The position numbers and the translations under genes are program-made. Shown here one piece after another: positions 1 to 10,357 of a stretch of DNA of 64,000 bases (the stretch's first letter is position 1; every line of letters starts with the position of its first letter). The DNA comes from Dipteris shenzhenensis (taxonomy: Eukaryota; Polypodiophyta; Polypodiopsida; Gleicheniales), in NCBI GenBank assembly GCA_047967505.1, contig CM106538.1. One strand, given 5' to 3'. The notes below the pieces were generated by a model. That model was not told where the DNA came from and did no database searches. It saw only the letters and a list, made by a program, of their open reading frames with translations.

Positions 1-247
1 CATGACCACTTTTGACTTTCCCTTTTTACCAACAACCATCCTCTAGGTTGTGCCCTCTGTGTGACTTGCGGATTCCATCTCCTTATCTTGGATGTTGCTG
101 GCAAACTCCCATTCCATCTTCTGGCTAGGGTCGTTGGACTGATCCGTTGGAGATGCCAAGCTATTTTCTCACTTATCACTTGCTACCAACTAGGTATTGA
201 TAGCCTTCTTTGGGTAGTTCCTTGCCTCTTTCTTGCATAATGGGTTG
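1..247. other. Unassigned sequence at window edge
   Basis: I see no open frame or RNA gene here. It is probably the continuation of the decayed LINE-like fragment that follows on the minus strand, because the same basic, stop-riddled reading continues to the window edge. Confidence 0.3.
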
Positions 248-748
248 TCACATAACCATAGCAAGAGTTGGGGATGACCCCAAACCTAACTTGATGCACA
301 AAGACATAGTAGGAGTTGAGGACGACCCCAAACCTAACTTGATGCACAAAGGGCACACCATTGGCCTTTTTGATCTAGACAAAGTTAGGAGTGTCTTGGA
401 TCCTATCCCATAGGATGCAAGCATCTTCGGGGGTGGAGGAACAAGGAGAACCCTTCCCAAGGTTGATGCAATGCCCTCCATTGAGTCACCTAGAATCATA
501 CGTAAATTCGAGAAATCAATCCACACAGGGCACTCTCTGTAAAGAAATTCATCGATGCTGAATGTAGGTCTCCACAGGAAAACCAACATTGTCATGCTTG
601 CAAATACATAGGAGTGAGGGGCCAACTCATTCCTAAGCTTCTCTGAGACTAGCCGAAGCAAGAAGAAGCCTTTTCCAAGAAACTTGGCGGAGAAGGAAAT
701 AGAGGTATTATCGCATATGTAAAGAAGAAAATCCTCCATTTCGTCCAT
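248..748 (-). pseudogene. LINE-like ORF1 fragment with a DUF4283-type domain
   Basis: A 166-residue open stretch on the minus strand resembles the DUF4283 domain found in ORF1 of plant non-LTR retrotransposons. Supporting features are a G-K-G-F-F-L-L-R start, a W-R-P-x-F-x-x-D-E block, then P-V-W-I-D-F-x-N-L-R and an E-G-I-A-S-x-L-G-R segment, in the family order. The zinc knuckle and endonuclease/RT that should follow are missing: the frame runs into a short tandem duplication and stops. Upstream (749-1233) the minus strand is broken by stops. I infer a 5'-region relic of a LINE. An orphan DUF4283 host gene is less likely because of the stops. Confidence 0.55.
267..360. repeat. 47-bp tandem duplication
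   Basis: Two adjacent copies of about 47 bp share the core GACCCCAAACCTAACTTGAT. On the minus strand they encode the duplicated peptide L-C-I-K-L-G-L-G-S-S at the end of the DUF4283 fragment. A few substitutions separate the copies. Confidence 0.8.
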
Positions 749-1524
749 TGAAGGAATTTTCTCGATAAAGTTTAGAGATATAGACCTCCATTTGCTAGTA
801 TACTGAGCTCTAGCTTGACATTAGCCAAATCCGGCTTGGAAGACACTACATGCTTCTTGCCCACCTCAAACCAGGGTTTGTTTGCGACTTACCTCACTCT
901 CCTGTTTGCGTAAGTGTGCATCAGCTTGGTTACCAGATCATCATCAAGTTCAGAGAATCCCCCTTGCATCCTTTTGGCCACTGTCTCAACATACGATGTG
1001 TGATGCAAATCATCCTCTTTATGAGTGGCACGATTCAACTCAAAGGATTCAAGTCAGAGCCTTCATTGTGGGGGTCCTCTTTCACCCCACATTCCAAGGC
1101 AACCTCTTTCTCTTTAGACATTTCTGCACATGCTTTGGCCTCGTTTACTGACTCAGCCCATCTTGGGTGCTTGGCCCAAGATCTCTCACACAACTTAGGT
1201 GGAGAAGTGACATACGAAATGCTCATGCACTAATGAGGGAAAAGATCCTTCTTGATAGCATATAATGTTTTGGCTACAAACCCCCTCCCTATTTGGATGG
1301 TGTAGTTGGTGACCATCTTTTCTTAAAAGGATCAAAAAGAGGGGTATTCAACACCCTTAAGTGACATAATAAACCGAAGTTGAAAATTTTATTAGAGTAA
1401 ATTGAATGATGTGTTAGAATAAATAAATTGAATATGGTGTTAGAACAAATATAAACCTATGTTTTTGTTTTTTCAATGAGACCTTACAAAAAATTAGGTG
1501 ACAACAATAGAGATAATTAAATAC
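749..1524. other. Unassigned, AT-rich toward the right
   Basis: No coherent gene. Short frames on both strands (up to 127 codons, 850-1233) show no recognisable motif and overlap each other. They may be upstream LINE ORF1 remnants. From about 1380 the sequence becomes AT-rich. Confidence 0.3.
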
Positions 1525-1752
1525 TTTTATAATAAAAAGAAGAAATTAGAAGGAGATTGAAAAAGTAAAGCGTAAAAAAGGAAAAAAATTATACATTAAT
1601 TAATTATTAATACATCATGTATTTTCGGGCCAAACCAACATAAGTTAACTAATCTCGCAATTGATATACATAGGGGATAATATTAGTTACATAAGGGACA
1701 ATATATAAGTTAAATCACCCAATTGATATGCATAAGAGACAAGTAAATAAAT

Positions 1753-1789
<37 letters not shown>

Positions 1790-2535
1790 TAAAAAGAATA
1801 GGAATTTAAAAATGTATTTATTAGTAGAAGAACAACATTACAGTTTGGTCCCACAAAGAGGACGTTCGACCGCCACTGAAGAATGCATGTAAGAAGACAT
1901 TTGAACACCACTTGTGAAGGGTATGAAAGCATTAGATTTCATTTGAAGGTAGTGGGAAGTGCATTGGGAGATGTTGGGGAGGGGGGGGTTGGTAGTTCCA
2001 TAAAGTATATTATTAAAAGTAAAATAAGGGCGATATAAAAAATGCTATTAACTAGTAAGAATTAATGCTTATAAGAAAGGATAACAAATTAATAGGAGAA
2101 AAGAGGAGGGGGGGGCATGAAAGATTAAACTAATGGCAAAAAAGAAAAGAAAGTAAGGGGGGTTAATATAAAGTAATGGGGGGGGAGGAATAATAAAGTA
2201 ATGGGGGGTTGTATAAATAAAATAAGAGGGGGGGCGGGGGAATGATTTGGGTTTGTATAGTTTGTATAAAGTAATGGGTTTTTCAAAAAAATGTAAAGGG
2301 GGGTTGTATAAGTGAAGGAGTGGCAAAAATGGGGAGCATTGGGGGGGGGGGGGGGTGTACAAAGTAAAGGGTTTTGAAAGATATGATAATGGGGGTTAAA
2401 TACATAAAGTAATGGCATTGGGGGGGGGGGGGGGGGTGTATAAAGTAATGGGTTTTAAAAGATAAGGTAATGGGGGGTTGTATAAATAAAGTAATGGCAT
2501 GGGGGGGGAAGGAGCTAATAAGTATCGGTATGTCA
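1525..2535 (-). repeat. Left arm of a large inverted repeat
   Basis: This segment is the reverse complement of 16779-18614. Matching landmarks include GACATACCGATACTTATTAG at the inner end, a G-rich run series (C-rich in the other arm), the AT microsatellite, and the AATTAATTATTAATACATCA block near the outer end. Homology starts and stops at the same points in both arms. This arm is about 0.8 kb shorter: the sequence corresponding to roughly 17310-18170 is missing, with the join near 1975-1990. No TSD or recognisable transposon terminus was found. Confidence 0.85.
1757..1788. repeat. AT dinucleotide microsatellite
   Basis: An uninterrupted (AT)n run within the left inverted-repeat arm. A homologous but shorter run lies in the right arm near 18363-18384. 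Confidence 0.95.
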
Positions 2536-2558
2536 GAGAGTCAAAAAGTGTATGTGTG

Positions 2559-2560
<2 letters not shown>

Positions 2561-2632
<72 letters not shown>

Positions 2633-2735
2633 GAACTTTGCAATGATATAAGCATGATGCATATGCACATGCATCCATACACATCATACACATGCACACA
2701 CACCCACACACATCATGCTTAAATCATTGCATACT

Positions 2736-2794
<59 letters not shown>
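2561..2794. repeat. Imperfect palindrome with TG/GA and TC/AC microsatellites
   Basis: (TG)n at 2561-2602 passes into (GA)n at 2603-2630. After a spacer, (TC)n at 2738-2777 passes into (AC)n at 2778-2794. The sequences inside the microsatellites are also inverted: GCAATGATATAAGCATGATG on the left pairs with the complement of CATCATGCTTAAATCATTGC on the right. The whole forms a hairpin-capable palindrome with a loop of about 50 bp. Confidence 0.85.
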
Positions 2795-4363
2795 CTCCCT
2801 TCCCCTTGATAGTGTGAGAATGAGGAGGGTATTAGGAGATTATCTCCTGGTATGGGGAGTATTGGCATTACCACCCTATAAGGCGCCACTCTATGGGGAT
2901 TAACACAAAGGAGAAGGAAATACATGATGAATATTAACACAGCTATGGGAGGGACAGATTCGTCCCCCTAGTCTTTCACATAGAGGATACAGTCACCCTT
3001 CATCCCAGCAATGATCCAAAATACCCCGAATAGGGACTAGGTAATTGGGGATTCATGTTTTCTTTAAAGGTGAAGTATGAACCTTAGATATGGGAGTAAG
3101 GACAATGGACAAGGAATGTTTCTATGGAGGCCTTTTAATTGCATAGGTGCTCATTTGCCCCATTATGGGGCTCTTTGATAATAGAAAAATGAATGAGTTG
3201 CTTCCTAAGGTTGGTGAATACCCTTAGTGACTATTGTAATTTTTAATATGAAGAAGACAAGCCAGGACACGGACTTGCAAGGGTAGCTAGTGGACATTTG
3301 GGTGTCTTTGAATGACATGTGGTTAAATACTCCAGGGTTATAGGGCTACCCTCGAGATAATGAAGAGGACACATGAAATGCCACATACAATATAGTCACC
3401 CTAGACTACTAGCCTAGAGAATACCATTGACGGCCTAATAGACAGCGCAGTAATAAATTATGGTACTAGCTCGTGGAATCAATGGGATAAGTATGTGCAC
3501 ACTTACTTTGGCACCAAGATTAATGAAGAGGCAGAGTTTGGCGTGCAATACCCCAGGAAAAACATATCTAGACCTTTATGCCTTCAAGGAGGGTAAACAC
3601 AATACCCCATAAGGCTTTGGATTCCTAGGGAGTAGCTCACACATTGAATGTGAGTCTTTGGCTATAGGGATCCAGTAGAGATCCGAACAACTAAAGGAGA
3701 TACACTACGAACGGTGGTTCTAATGCATTGGGGGAGATGCCTCTGACAAGAAGGGAGGACGACAGATGGTTCACAGGCCAATGATAGCTCAACTTACTTT
3801 GCCTAAAATGGAGGAGACCTAGGTGAGTGCCTCACAATGGGAGCCTCCCTTCAAGCCAGGCGAATTGGCATCGAGAACTTACCAACGTAGGGAGGGAATA
3901 CCTTTTGTATTAGATCAGACCCTGCCTCCTAACATTTGGAAGGAGGGATGCTTGATATACGTTGCATGGCTCCTCCAAGGAGCTCAGTTCCAGCAGAGTG
4001 CTGAGGCAACGAGGCACGAGGATGCTCCTCTCAGATCCCTAGAAGCCTGGCTCATAATGCCCACCTTATGATTGGGAAATGCGACTAGGTGGGAGTGTTC
4101 AGACTTTTGCATGTGGGCTAACGTTTGGGACGAGTATGTTTGAGGGAAATAGGAGATACATTAGTCATCTCTATCGACTCGTCTTTGTAGAGATCCCATA
4201 CTACACAGAGTTATGTAGGAGCACTCTAAATACATTACTTGGCTACACCAAGGGAACCCCCCGCTTGCATGCACATGCGGATGAGACGAGATAACATCGC
4301 ACTAGATGGTGTCGGTCCTAACATAGTGTGCATGATCGTTATGCTGGAGGATACTAAGGCATG
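2795..4363. other. Unassigned sequence left of the Copia insertion
   Basis: Short plus-strand frames at 3823-4071 and 4079-4294 have no recognisable motif. The stretch is continuous with the DNA right of the Copia element (10358 onward), since the 5-bp duplication ATTAG flanks the insertion. No gene can be supported. Confidence 0.35.
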
Positions 4364-4368
4364 ATTAG
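4364..4368. other. Target site duplication ATTAG (left copy)
   Basis: ATTAG directly precedes the Copia LTR and is repeated directly after the other LTR at 10353-10357. Confidence 0.85.
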
Positions 4369-4539
4369 TGGAAGTGCTCTCAATAGAAGCAATAGCGGAA
4401 GAGGGAGAGAGAGAAACAGAGAGCCACACAAGTTTTGGTGGGTGTAGAACCACCCTAATCTTCTTTTTCATTCATTTATATATGTGTTTGAGTATTGTAC
4501 ATAACTGAGGTAAAGGCATAGTGACGTTTAACCCCCACA
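4369..4539 (-). repeat. 3' LTR of the Copia element
   Basis: 171 bp. Read on the minus strand it starts TGTGGGGGTT and ends in CA. It pairs with 10182-10352 at about 90% identity. Confidence 0.9.
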
Positions 4540-4555
4540 ACCTCCCACTTAAAGG
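4540..4555 (-). other. Polypurine tract of the Copia element
   Basis: The minus strand reads CTTTAAGTGGGAGGT directly before the 3' LTR start. This is the expected plus-strand primer position. Confidence 0.75.
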
Positions 4556-4592
4556 ACAATGTGCCTTTAAGGGAGAACAACTAGTGAGCATA

Positions 4593-6293
4593 CTATCCAA
4601 TGCCCATCAATACATGACAATACTCAAAGTGCTGACTAGGTAGACTCTTCATCAGCATATCTACAGGGTTATCATCTGTATGGAACTTGACAAGCTCTAT
4701 GCGCTTGTCCTCAAGTATCTCCCTGATGAAATGGTACCTGACCTCAATGTGTTTGGTCTTTGCATGAAAGACCAGATTCCATGCTAGCTGAATAGCACTC
4801 ATGGAATCACTATGCAATGTCGATACACCTGTATGATTCCCCAAATCTCCCACTAGCCGATCAAGCCATATAGCCTCCTTGCAACCCTCTGTGGCTACAA
4901 CATACTCAGCCAACATACTCAGCCTCTGTGGTAGACAAAGCAATGCACTTCTGTGCTGAGACATCCACGACACTACACCACCTACAAAGGTGAACACATA
5001 ACCAAAAGTGGATCTCCTACTATCCACATGCCCTGCATAGTCTAAATCTGTGTACCCAAGTACACGCATGTCTCCTTTACCAAAGCAGATGCACATCTCC
5101 TTGGTACCCTTCATGTACCTCATGATGCACTTAACTGCCTCCCAATGCCTCTTTCCTAGATTAGCCATATACCGGCTAACAACTCCCACTGCAAATGCAA
5201 TGTCTGGTCTAGTAGCTATCATAGCATACATAAGACTCCCAACTGCTGATGCATAAGGAACCTTGGCCATCATGGCCCTCTCCTCATCTGATTTGGGACT
5301 ATCTGTATGACTCAGTTTCACATATGGAGGCAATGGAGTACTCACTGCCTTCCCCCCCTCCATATTGAAACGCTGCAATACTTTTGTAACATACTACTTC
5401 TGTGAAAGCCAAAGGAGTTTCCTACTTCGATCACATGTGATGCGCATACTAAGAATATGACCTGCAAGCCCCAAATCCTTCATATCAAAGACCTCATGCA
5501 ACTTGGCCTTTAATGCATCTAGCTCATAAGTATTCTTGCTAGCCAATAGCATCCACATATAGTGTCAGGAGTATCAAGCTATTATCCTTAGCCCTTTTAG
5601 TGTAGAGGCAGTGATCAATTTCACTCCTTCTAAAACCATGGGACTAAATGAAAGCATCAAACTTTTGATACCATTCTCTAGGTGCTTGCTTAAGACCATA
5701 GGAGGACCATAGAGACTCTTCTTCAGCTTGCAAACTAAATGCTCTTTGTCCTTTTCTTCAAAGCCTTCTGGCTGCACCATGTAAATTTCCTCATGCAAAT
5801 CCCCATGCAAGAAAGCTATCTTGACATTCATCTGCATAAGCTCCATATCCTCTGATGCCACTAGTCCAAGCATGCATCTAAGTGTGGTCATCTTCACAAC
5901 TAGAGAGAATATCTCATCAAAGTCCACACCCTTCTCTTGCTTGAACCCTTTAGCAACCAAACGGGCCTTGTACCTAGGCACATCATCACCTGTGACCTTC
6001 ATTTTGTAGACCCATTTACATGGCAATGCTTTCTTTCCATGTGGCAAAGAAACCAAGAGGAAACCAAGTCCCAAGTCTTATTCTTCATAAGTGAACTCAT
6101 CTCTAATTGCATTAGCATACTCCCACTTGCGTTGATCCTCGTGCATCATAGCCTCTCTGTAGCAAGAAGGCTCCCCGCAATCAGTAAGCATCACATAGTC
6201 TACCCCTGGAACAAACCTATCAGGTGGTCTAGACACTCTAGATGATCTTCTCGAGGGCATTTCAGCTTGCTGTCCCACTTGCATATCAGCCAC
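4593..6293 (-). pseudogene. Copia reverse transcriptase and RNase H (broken)
   Basis: RT is recognisable from K-W-V-Y-K-M-K-V, K-A-R-L-V-A-K-G-F and A-F-L-H-G-D-L. The Copia RNase H region contains Y-T-D-L-D-Y-A-G, H-S-D-S-M-S-A-I and H-I-E-V-R-Y-H-F. The RT catalytic YVDD reads Y-V-D-A because of a small deletion near 5547-5560 that also shifts frame. A 13-bp duplication near 4905-4930 disrupts the RNase H segment that normally reads A-E-Y-V-A. Further stops lie near 5390 and 5690. In a functional element this product copies element RNA into cDNA. This copy is dead. Confidence 0.9.
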
Positions 6294-6341
6294 ATTTGGC
6301 TCATCATTTCCACCAATAGATGATCCATCATCTACCCTTGA

Positions 6342-7900
6342 TTATATACGTATGGGAGTACTTGGTGGTACCATTTCTTGCACATTTGGTGCATGGACAA
6401 CTTGATGTCTATCAACATATGTAGGTGGATTCACATCTTGGAAAGTGATTCTCCTCATTTCCACATCCCTCATGGGTGCCTTATGCATCTTCTTCTTATT
6501 GAAGACTACATCATGGCTGCCTATGATCTTCTTTGCTTCTGGATTCCAGAGACGATAGCCCATCTCTCCACTTTCACCATAACCCAGAAAGATGCATTTC
6601 CTAGACTTAGGATCTAGCTTCTTTCGAAGCTCTTTCGACACATGTGCATATGCCTCACACCCAAATATATGCAAATGAGAGTAAGAAGGCTTCTTGCCAC
6701 TCCATGCCTCTTCAGAAATACCACCATCCAAACTCTTACTAGGTGATCTATTGATCACATGCACTGCAGTCTTCATTGCCTCAGCCCAAAAACCACCAGA
6801 AAGACTTGCATTGGAAAGCATGCATTGCAACCTTTCTTGAATAGTACGGTTCATCTTTTCTGCAACTGGATTCTACTCTGGAGTACGAGGGGATGTGAGC
6901 TCCCTCTTAATCCCACGTGTATCATAGAAATGCTAAAAGTCATGAGAGAGATACTCTCCACCATTGTCAATCTGTACGCGTTTAAGCATTCTACCTGACT
7001 GATTCTTAACCAAGGCCAGCCATTTCTGAAATACCTAGACCACATCACTCTTTCGAGCTATAGCATAATTCCACACTTTCCTAATTGCATCATCAATGAA
7101 TGTCACATAGTATTCAGTCCCGCCTAATGACCGTGCAGGCATGGGACCACATAGGTCTGAATGCACCAAATCTAGCTTTTTAAACTCTTTCTTTCCCCTT
7201 CTTTTATGGGCTGATTTAGTCTGCTTCCCATAGAGACAGTGCTCACAAAATTCAAAATCAGAGAAACTCAAATGCGGTACATAACCCAAACGACATAAGA
7301 GTTTCATCCCATTTTGGCTCATATGGCCCAACCGGCAATGCCATAAAGAAGTGCTTGGCTGCTCAGTTATTGCAACAACATGATCAAATACCCCTGATAC
7401 ATGTAAGGGATACAAAGTCCCACACTTGGCACCCCTGGCCAAAAGCATAGAGCCCTTCTGAATTTTCCAACTTTGAAAGCCAAAAGTGGTGTGAAAACTA
7501 GCATCATCTAGCTGACCCACTGAAATAAGACTCTTGAACAACTTAGGCACATGTCTCACATGTTTCAAAATAAATGCAGACCCATTTGCAAAAGAAAACT
7601 TTATGTCACCTACTCCCACCATGTCACATGCATAGTCATTTCCAAGATGCACACAACCTGTCTTTCCACTGTCATAAGTGGAGAACCATTCCCTATGGGG
7701 AGTAACATGGAATGAAGCACCAGAATCTCCAAAATCCAATCCTGGGAATATGCATCATCTAAAGTGGTAAGCAACTCTACAGATAAACTAGACATGAAGA
7801 GAATGTCATTGTCACTATCATGTTGGCTGCATTGATCTCCTCGATCTTCACTTTTCCTTTGTCCTCCCTTGGACTCTCTTCCTTTTGATTTGCACCCCAA
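6342..7900 (-). pseudogene. Copia protease and integrase (broken)
   Basis: The protease signature is D-S-G-A-S-F-H-V-T at 7739 downward. The GAG-pre-integrase H-x-R-L-G-H-x-S block follows, then integrase with D-L-V-H-S-D-L-C-G-P and the later A-V-H-V-I-N-R-S-P-S segment. Stops near 6880 and 6935 and a frame change near 7040 break the integrase core. The region sits between gag and RT, the Copia order that separates this superfamily from Gypsy. Confidence 0.88.
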
Positions 7901-8673
7901 TTTGCATTCTTTTTCTTATCCTTTTGCTCTCTTTTCAGCTTGTAGCAATCCTTTTTCATATGGCCCTTCTTGCCATAGTGGTAACACTCAATGTTCTGTG
8001 CCCTGGATTTGCTACGAGACTTCCCTCTTTCTTGGGACTTCCCCCTGAACTATGATCTGCCCCTTTGCACATTTAAGGCTGCATCCTGCTTGTTGTCGTC
8101 CATAGACTTCTGTCTAATCTCCTCGGCCAACAAGCTACCCACAACATCATCAAATTTCAGTACTCCACCAGGTGCAGAGTTACTAACAGCTGTACGGAAG
8201 GTATCCCATGAGGATGGCAATGAACACAAGAGACATATTGCCTTAGTCTCCGCATCAAAATTCATCTTCTGAGCGTGAAGCTGGCTGAAAATAATATTGA
8301 ATTCATTCAAGTGAGAAGCAATGGAGACCCCTTCCTTCATCTGTAGCTCAAACAACCTCTTCATGAGGTAAACTTTATTAGAGGCAGTTTCCTTTTCATA
8401 AGTGGCACATAGTTTCTTCCACAAATCATCCATAGTCTCCTCATTTACTACTGTGAAATAAACTGACTCTGCAAGATGAAGTCTAATAGTAGATTTTGCT
8501 AATGCATCCAACTCATTCCAATCATCCTCAGACATATTTGCAGGCTTAGCTTCAATCCCTGTCAAGGGTTTAATCTACTTCTTTTGAATAAGTACATCCC
8601 TTATCTGTTCTTTCCACAAAGAAAAGTTTGTCCCGTCAAAATTTTTAATGTTGAAAAACTCCTTTTCAGACAT
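7777..8673 (-). pseudogene. Copia gag (broken)
   Basis: The likely start is ATG at 8671-8673 (M-S-E-K-E-F-F), followed by N-F-D-G-T-N-F-S-L-W, typical of Copia gag. A stop near 8578 separates this from the rest of gag (T-G-I-E-A-K-P onward, 8565-8050). The zinc knuckle near 7950-7990 reads C-Y-H-Y-G-K-K-G-H-M-K-K-D-C: the second Cys is Tyr, as one G-to-A transition would produce. In a live element gag forms the virus-like particle and binds RNA. Confidence 0.85.
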
Positions 8674-10167
8674 GGAAGAGAATGCAATAATGCAAATAAA
8701 GCAAAATCCCAAATGCTAGTGCCTACAAGAGAGAATCACACCAAATACCAGGTGCACCCAAATGTGTATGCCACAATAGAGTGAAATATCACCAAAACTC
8801 ATGTCTCAAAGCATTTGACTCATGTGCATATACTATGCATCCATATGAGCAAATCTGGCCCAAAAGAAAATGCCAACTGCAATGGCAATCCAAAATGCCA
8901 ATAAGTGCCAAATGACTCAAGTATAAACACCGTCCACTAGCATATGCATTAATAATATCTCATCCAAGAGAGCATAGCACTATCAGTGCATCACCTGCAG
9001 TGTGTCAAAGCTGTCCCTCAGCATAAAATAGCATCCATGTGCAAAGCGTCCATAAAAATAGCATCCCACAAGGTAATTTGGGCCTATCAGCGCATCCAAT
9101 AAGGACCGCAATGCATCCAAATGGCCTATAAATCATCCACTGCAACCCAATGCACACCACGAACGAGCGCACACTACTCAAACTCTGCAACCACAGTGAT
9201 CAGCATAAGGCATGCTCAAGAAATCATAGTCCCACGGTAATGACCGCTACTAAAAATAGAACCTAAGATGCCTCAAAACATGGGCATCATTGCATAATCG
9301 GACTCAGCAAGAAAATCTGCAAATATCTCTCTTCTGCCAGAACTCCAAAATCCCAACCGATGAGTGAGAAATGGGAGTCAATACTTATCCAATGGGAGTC
9401 AACACTTATCCACTACCTGTGGCATGAATCTAAGGTTTCAAAACCTTAGAATGAAAAATGCATAACAAAGAGATGAAATTGAATACACAAAGATCTATAA
9501 CTCTAAAAATCCTCCATCGAATCATGTAAGAACTAACAGGTAGGGGTTTTTAGGCATCCGAAATGCAATGGGACAGACGGTTTTGGAAACCGTGGTCTGA
9601 ATCATCGGGTCCAACACACGGAGTAAAAAACGCTTTTGGAAACAGAGCTATTTGTAAACTCCACCAGAGTGCAAATAATGAGCAACATAGAAGTTTTAGG
9701 ACCTCCTGAGTCCACCGGAACTGACAGATCTGCAAATGGTTGCTCCAAACTTGAGTTCCAACACCCAGGCAAAAAAAAACACTCGGGCAGAAAAACGCAA
9801 AAACTGACACAGTGAGTCAGAAATCCAATGAAATGATCCCAGATTCAAGAATGAAGATGTTTCCAAGCTCCTGAAGTGAAGTGGACACCAAAAGCAAGCA
9901 ATAGTTGCCTCTACAAGTCAATACGGAGTCTCTGTCATCGAACAGAACAGGGAAAAGCTCAAAAAACGACTTTTTCTTTGAAAACACTTAACAAGCTCTC
10001 AAAACCACTTCGCAAAACCAAAGTGACTTTTCCAAAGGGTCCTCCAAGGTCTCTACACAGTCGGATGCAAGTAAAGTCACCCACAAAGCTTCCCACAGAG
10101 CTTCTCCTTCCTCCCACAGAGTTGCTGAGCTTCTAGGCATTCACACACGCTCAGCTAGATCACACGG

Positions 10168-10179
10168 GCTCTGATACCA
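10168..10179 (-). other. Primer binding site, initiator tRNA-Met type
   Basis: The minus strand reads TGGTATCAGAGC two bases inside the 5' LTR. This is the standard plant Copia PBS complementary to the 3' end of initiator tRNA-Met. Confidence 0.93.
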
Positions 10180-10181
10180 AT

Positions 10182-10352
10182 TGAGAGTGCTCTCAACGGA
10201 AGCAATAGCAGAAGGGGGAGAGAGAGAGACAGAGAGCCACACAAGTTTCGGTGGGTACAGAACCACCCTAATCTTCTTTTTCATTCATTTGTATATGTGT
10301 TTGAGTATTGTACATAATCGAGGTAAAGGCACAGTGACCTTTAACCCCCATA
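10182..10352 (-). repeat. 5' LTR of the Copia element
   Basis: 171 bp, paired with 4369-4539. The outer end reads TATGGGGG instead of TGTGGGGG, one transition. It is followed by the TSD copy ATTAG at 10353-10357. Confidence 0.9.
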
Positions 10353-10357
10353 ATTAG

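Larger units (their letters stand above)
4369..10352 (-). mobile_element. Complete but defective Ty1/copia retrotransposon
   Basis: A 5984-bp element on the minus strand with 171-bp LTRs, a 5-bp TSD, an initiator-Met-type PBS, a purine tract beside the 3' LTR, and gag, protease, integrase, RT and RNase H in the Copia order. The LTRs differ at about 16 of 171 positions by eye, mostly transitions, so the insertion is old. Coding lesions include a stop near the start of gag, a lost zinc-knuckle Cys, several frameshifts and a small deletion inside the RT YVDD motif. The gag and protease/GAG-pre-integrase sequences resemble the Tork (Tnt1-like) lineage, but that assignment is tentative. It cannot move autonomously. 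Confidence 0.93.

Noticed and set aside
1525-2535. Inverted-repeat arms as LTRs of one element
   Set aside because: LTRs are direct, not inverted. The ends lack a TG..CA pair, PBS and polypurine tract.
2069-2674. Minus-strand frames with Pro-rich and His/Thr repeats
   Set aside because: They translate G runs and TG/GA microsatellites in the inverted-repeat arm and palindrome.
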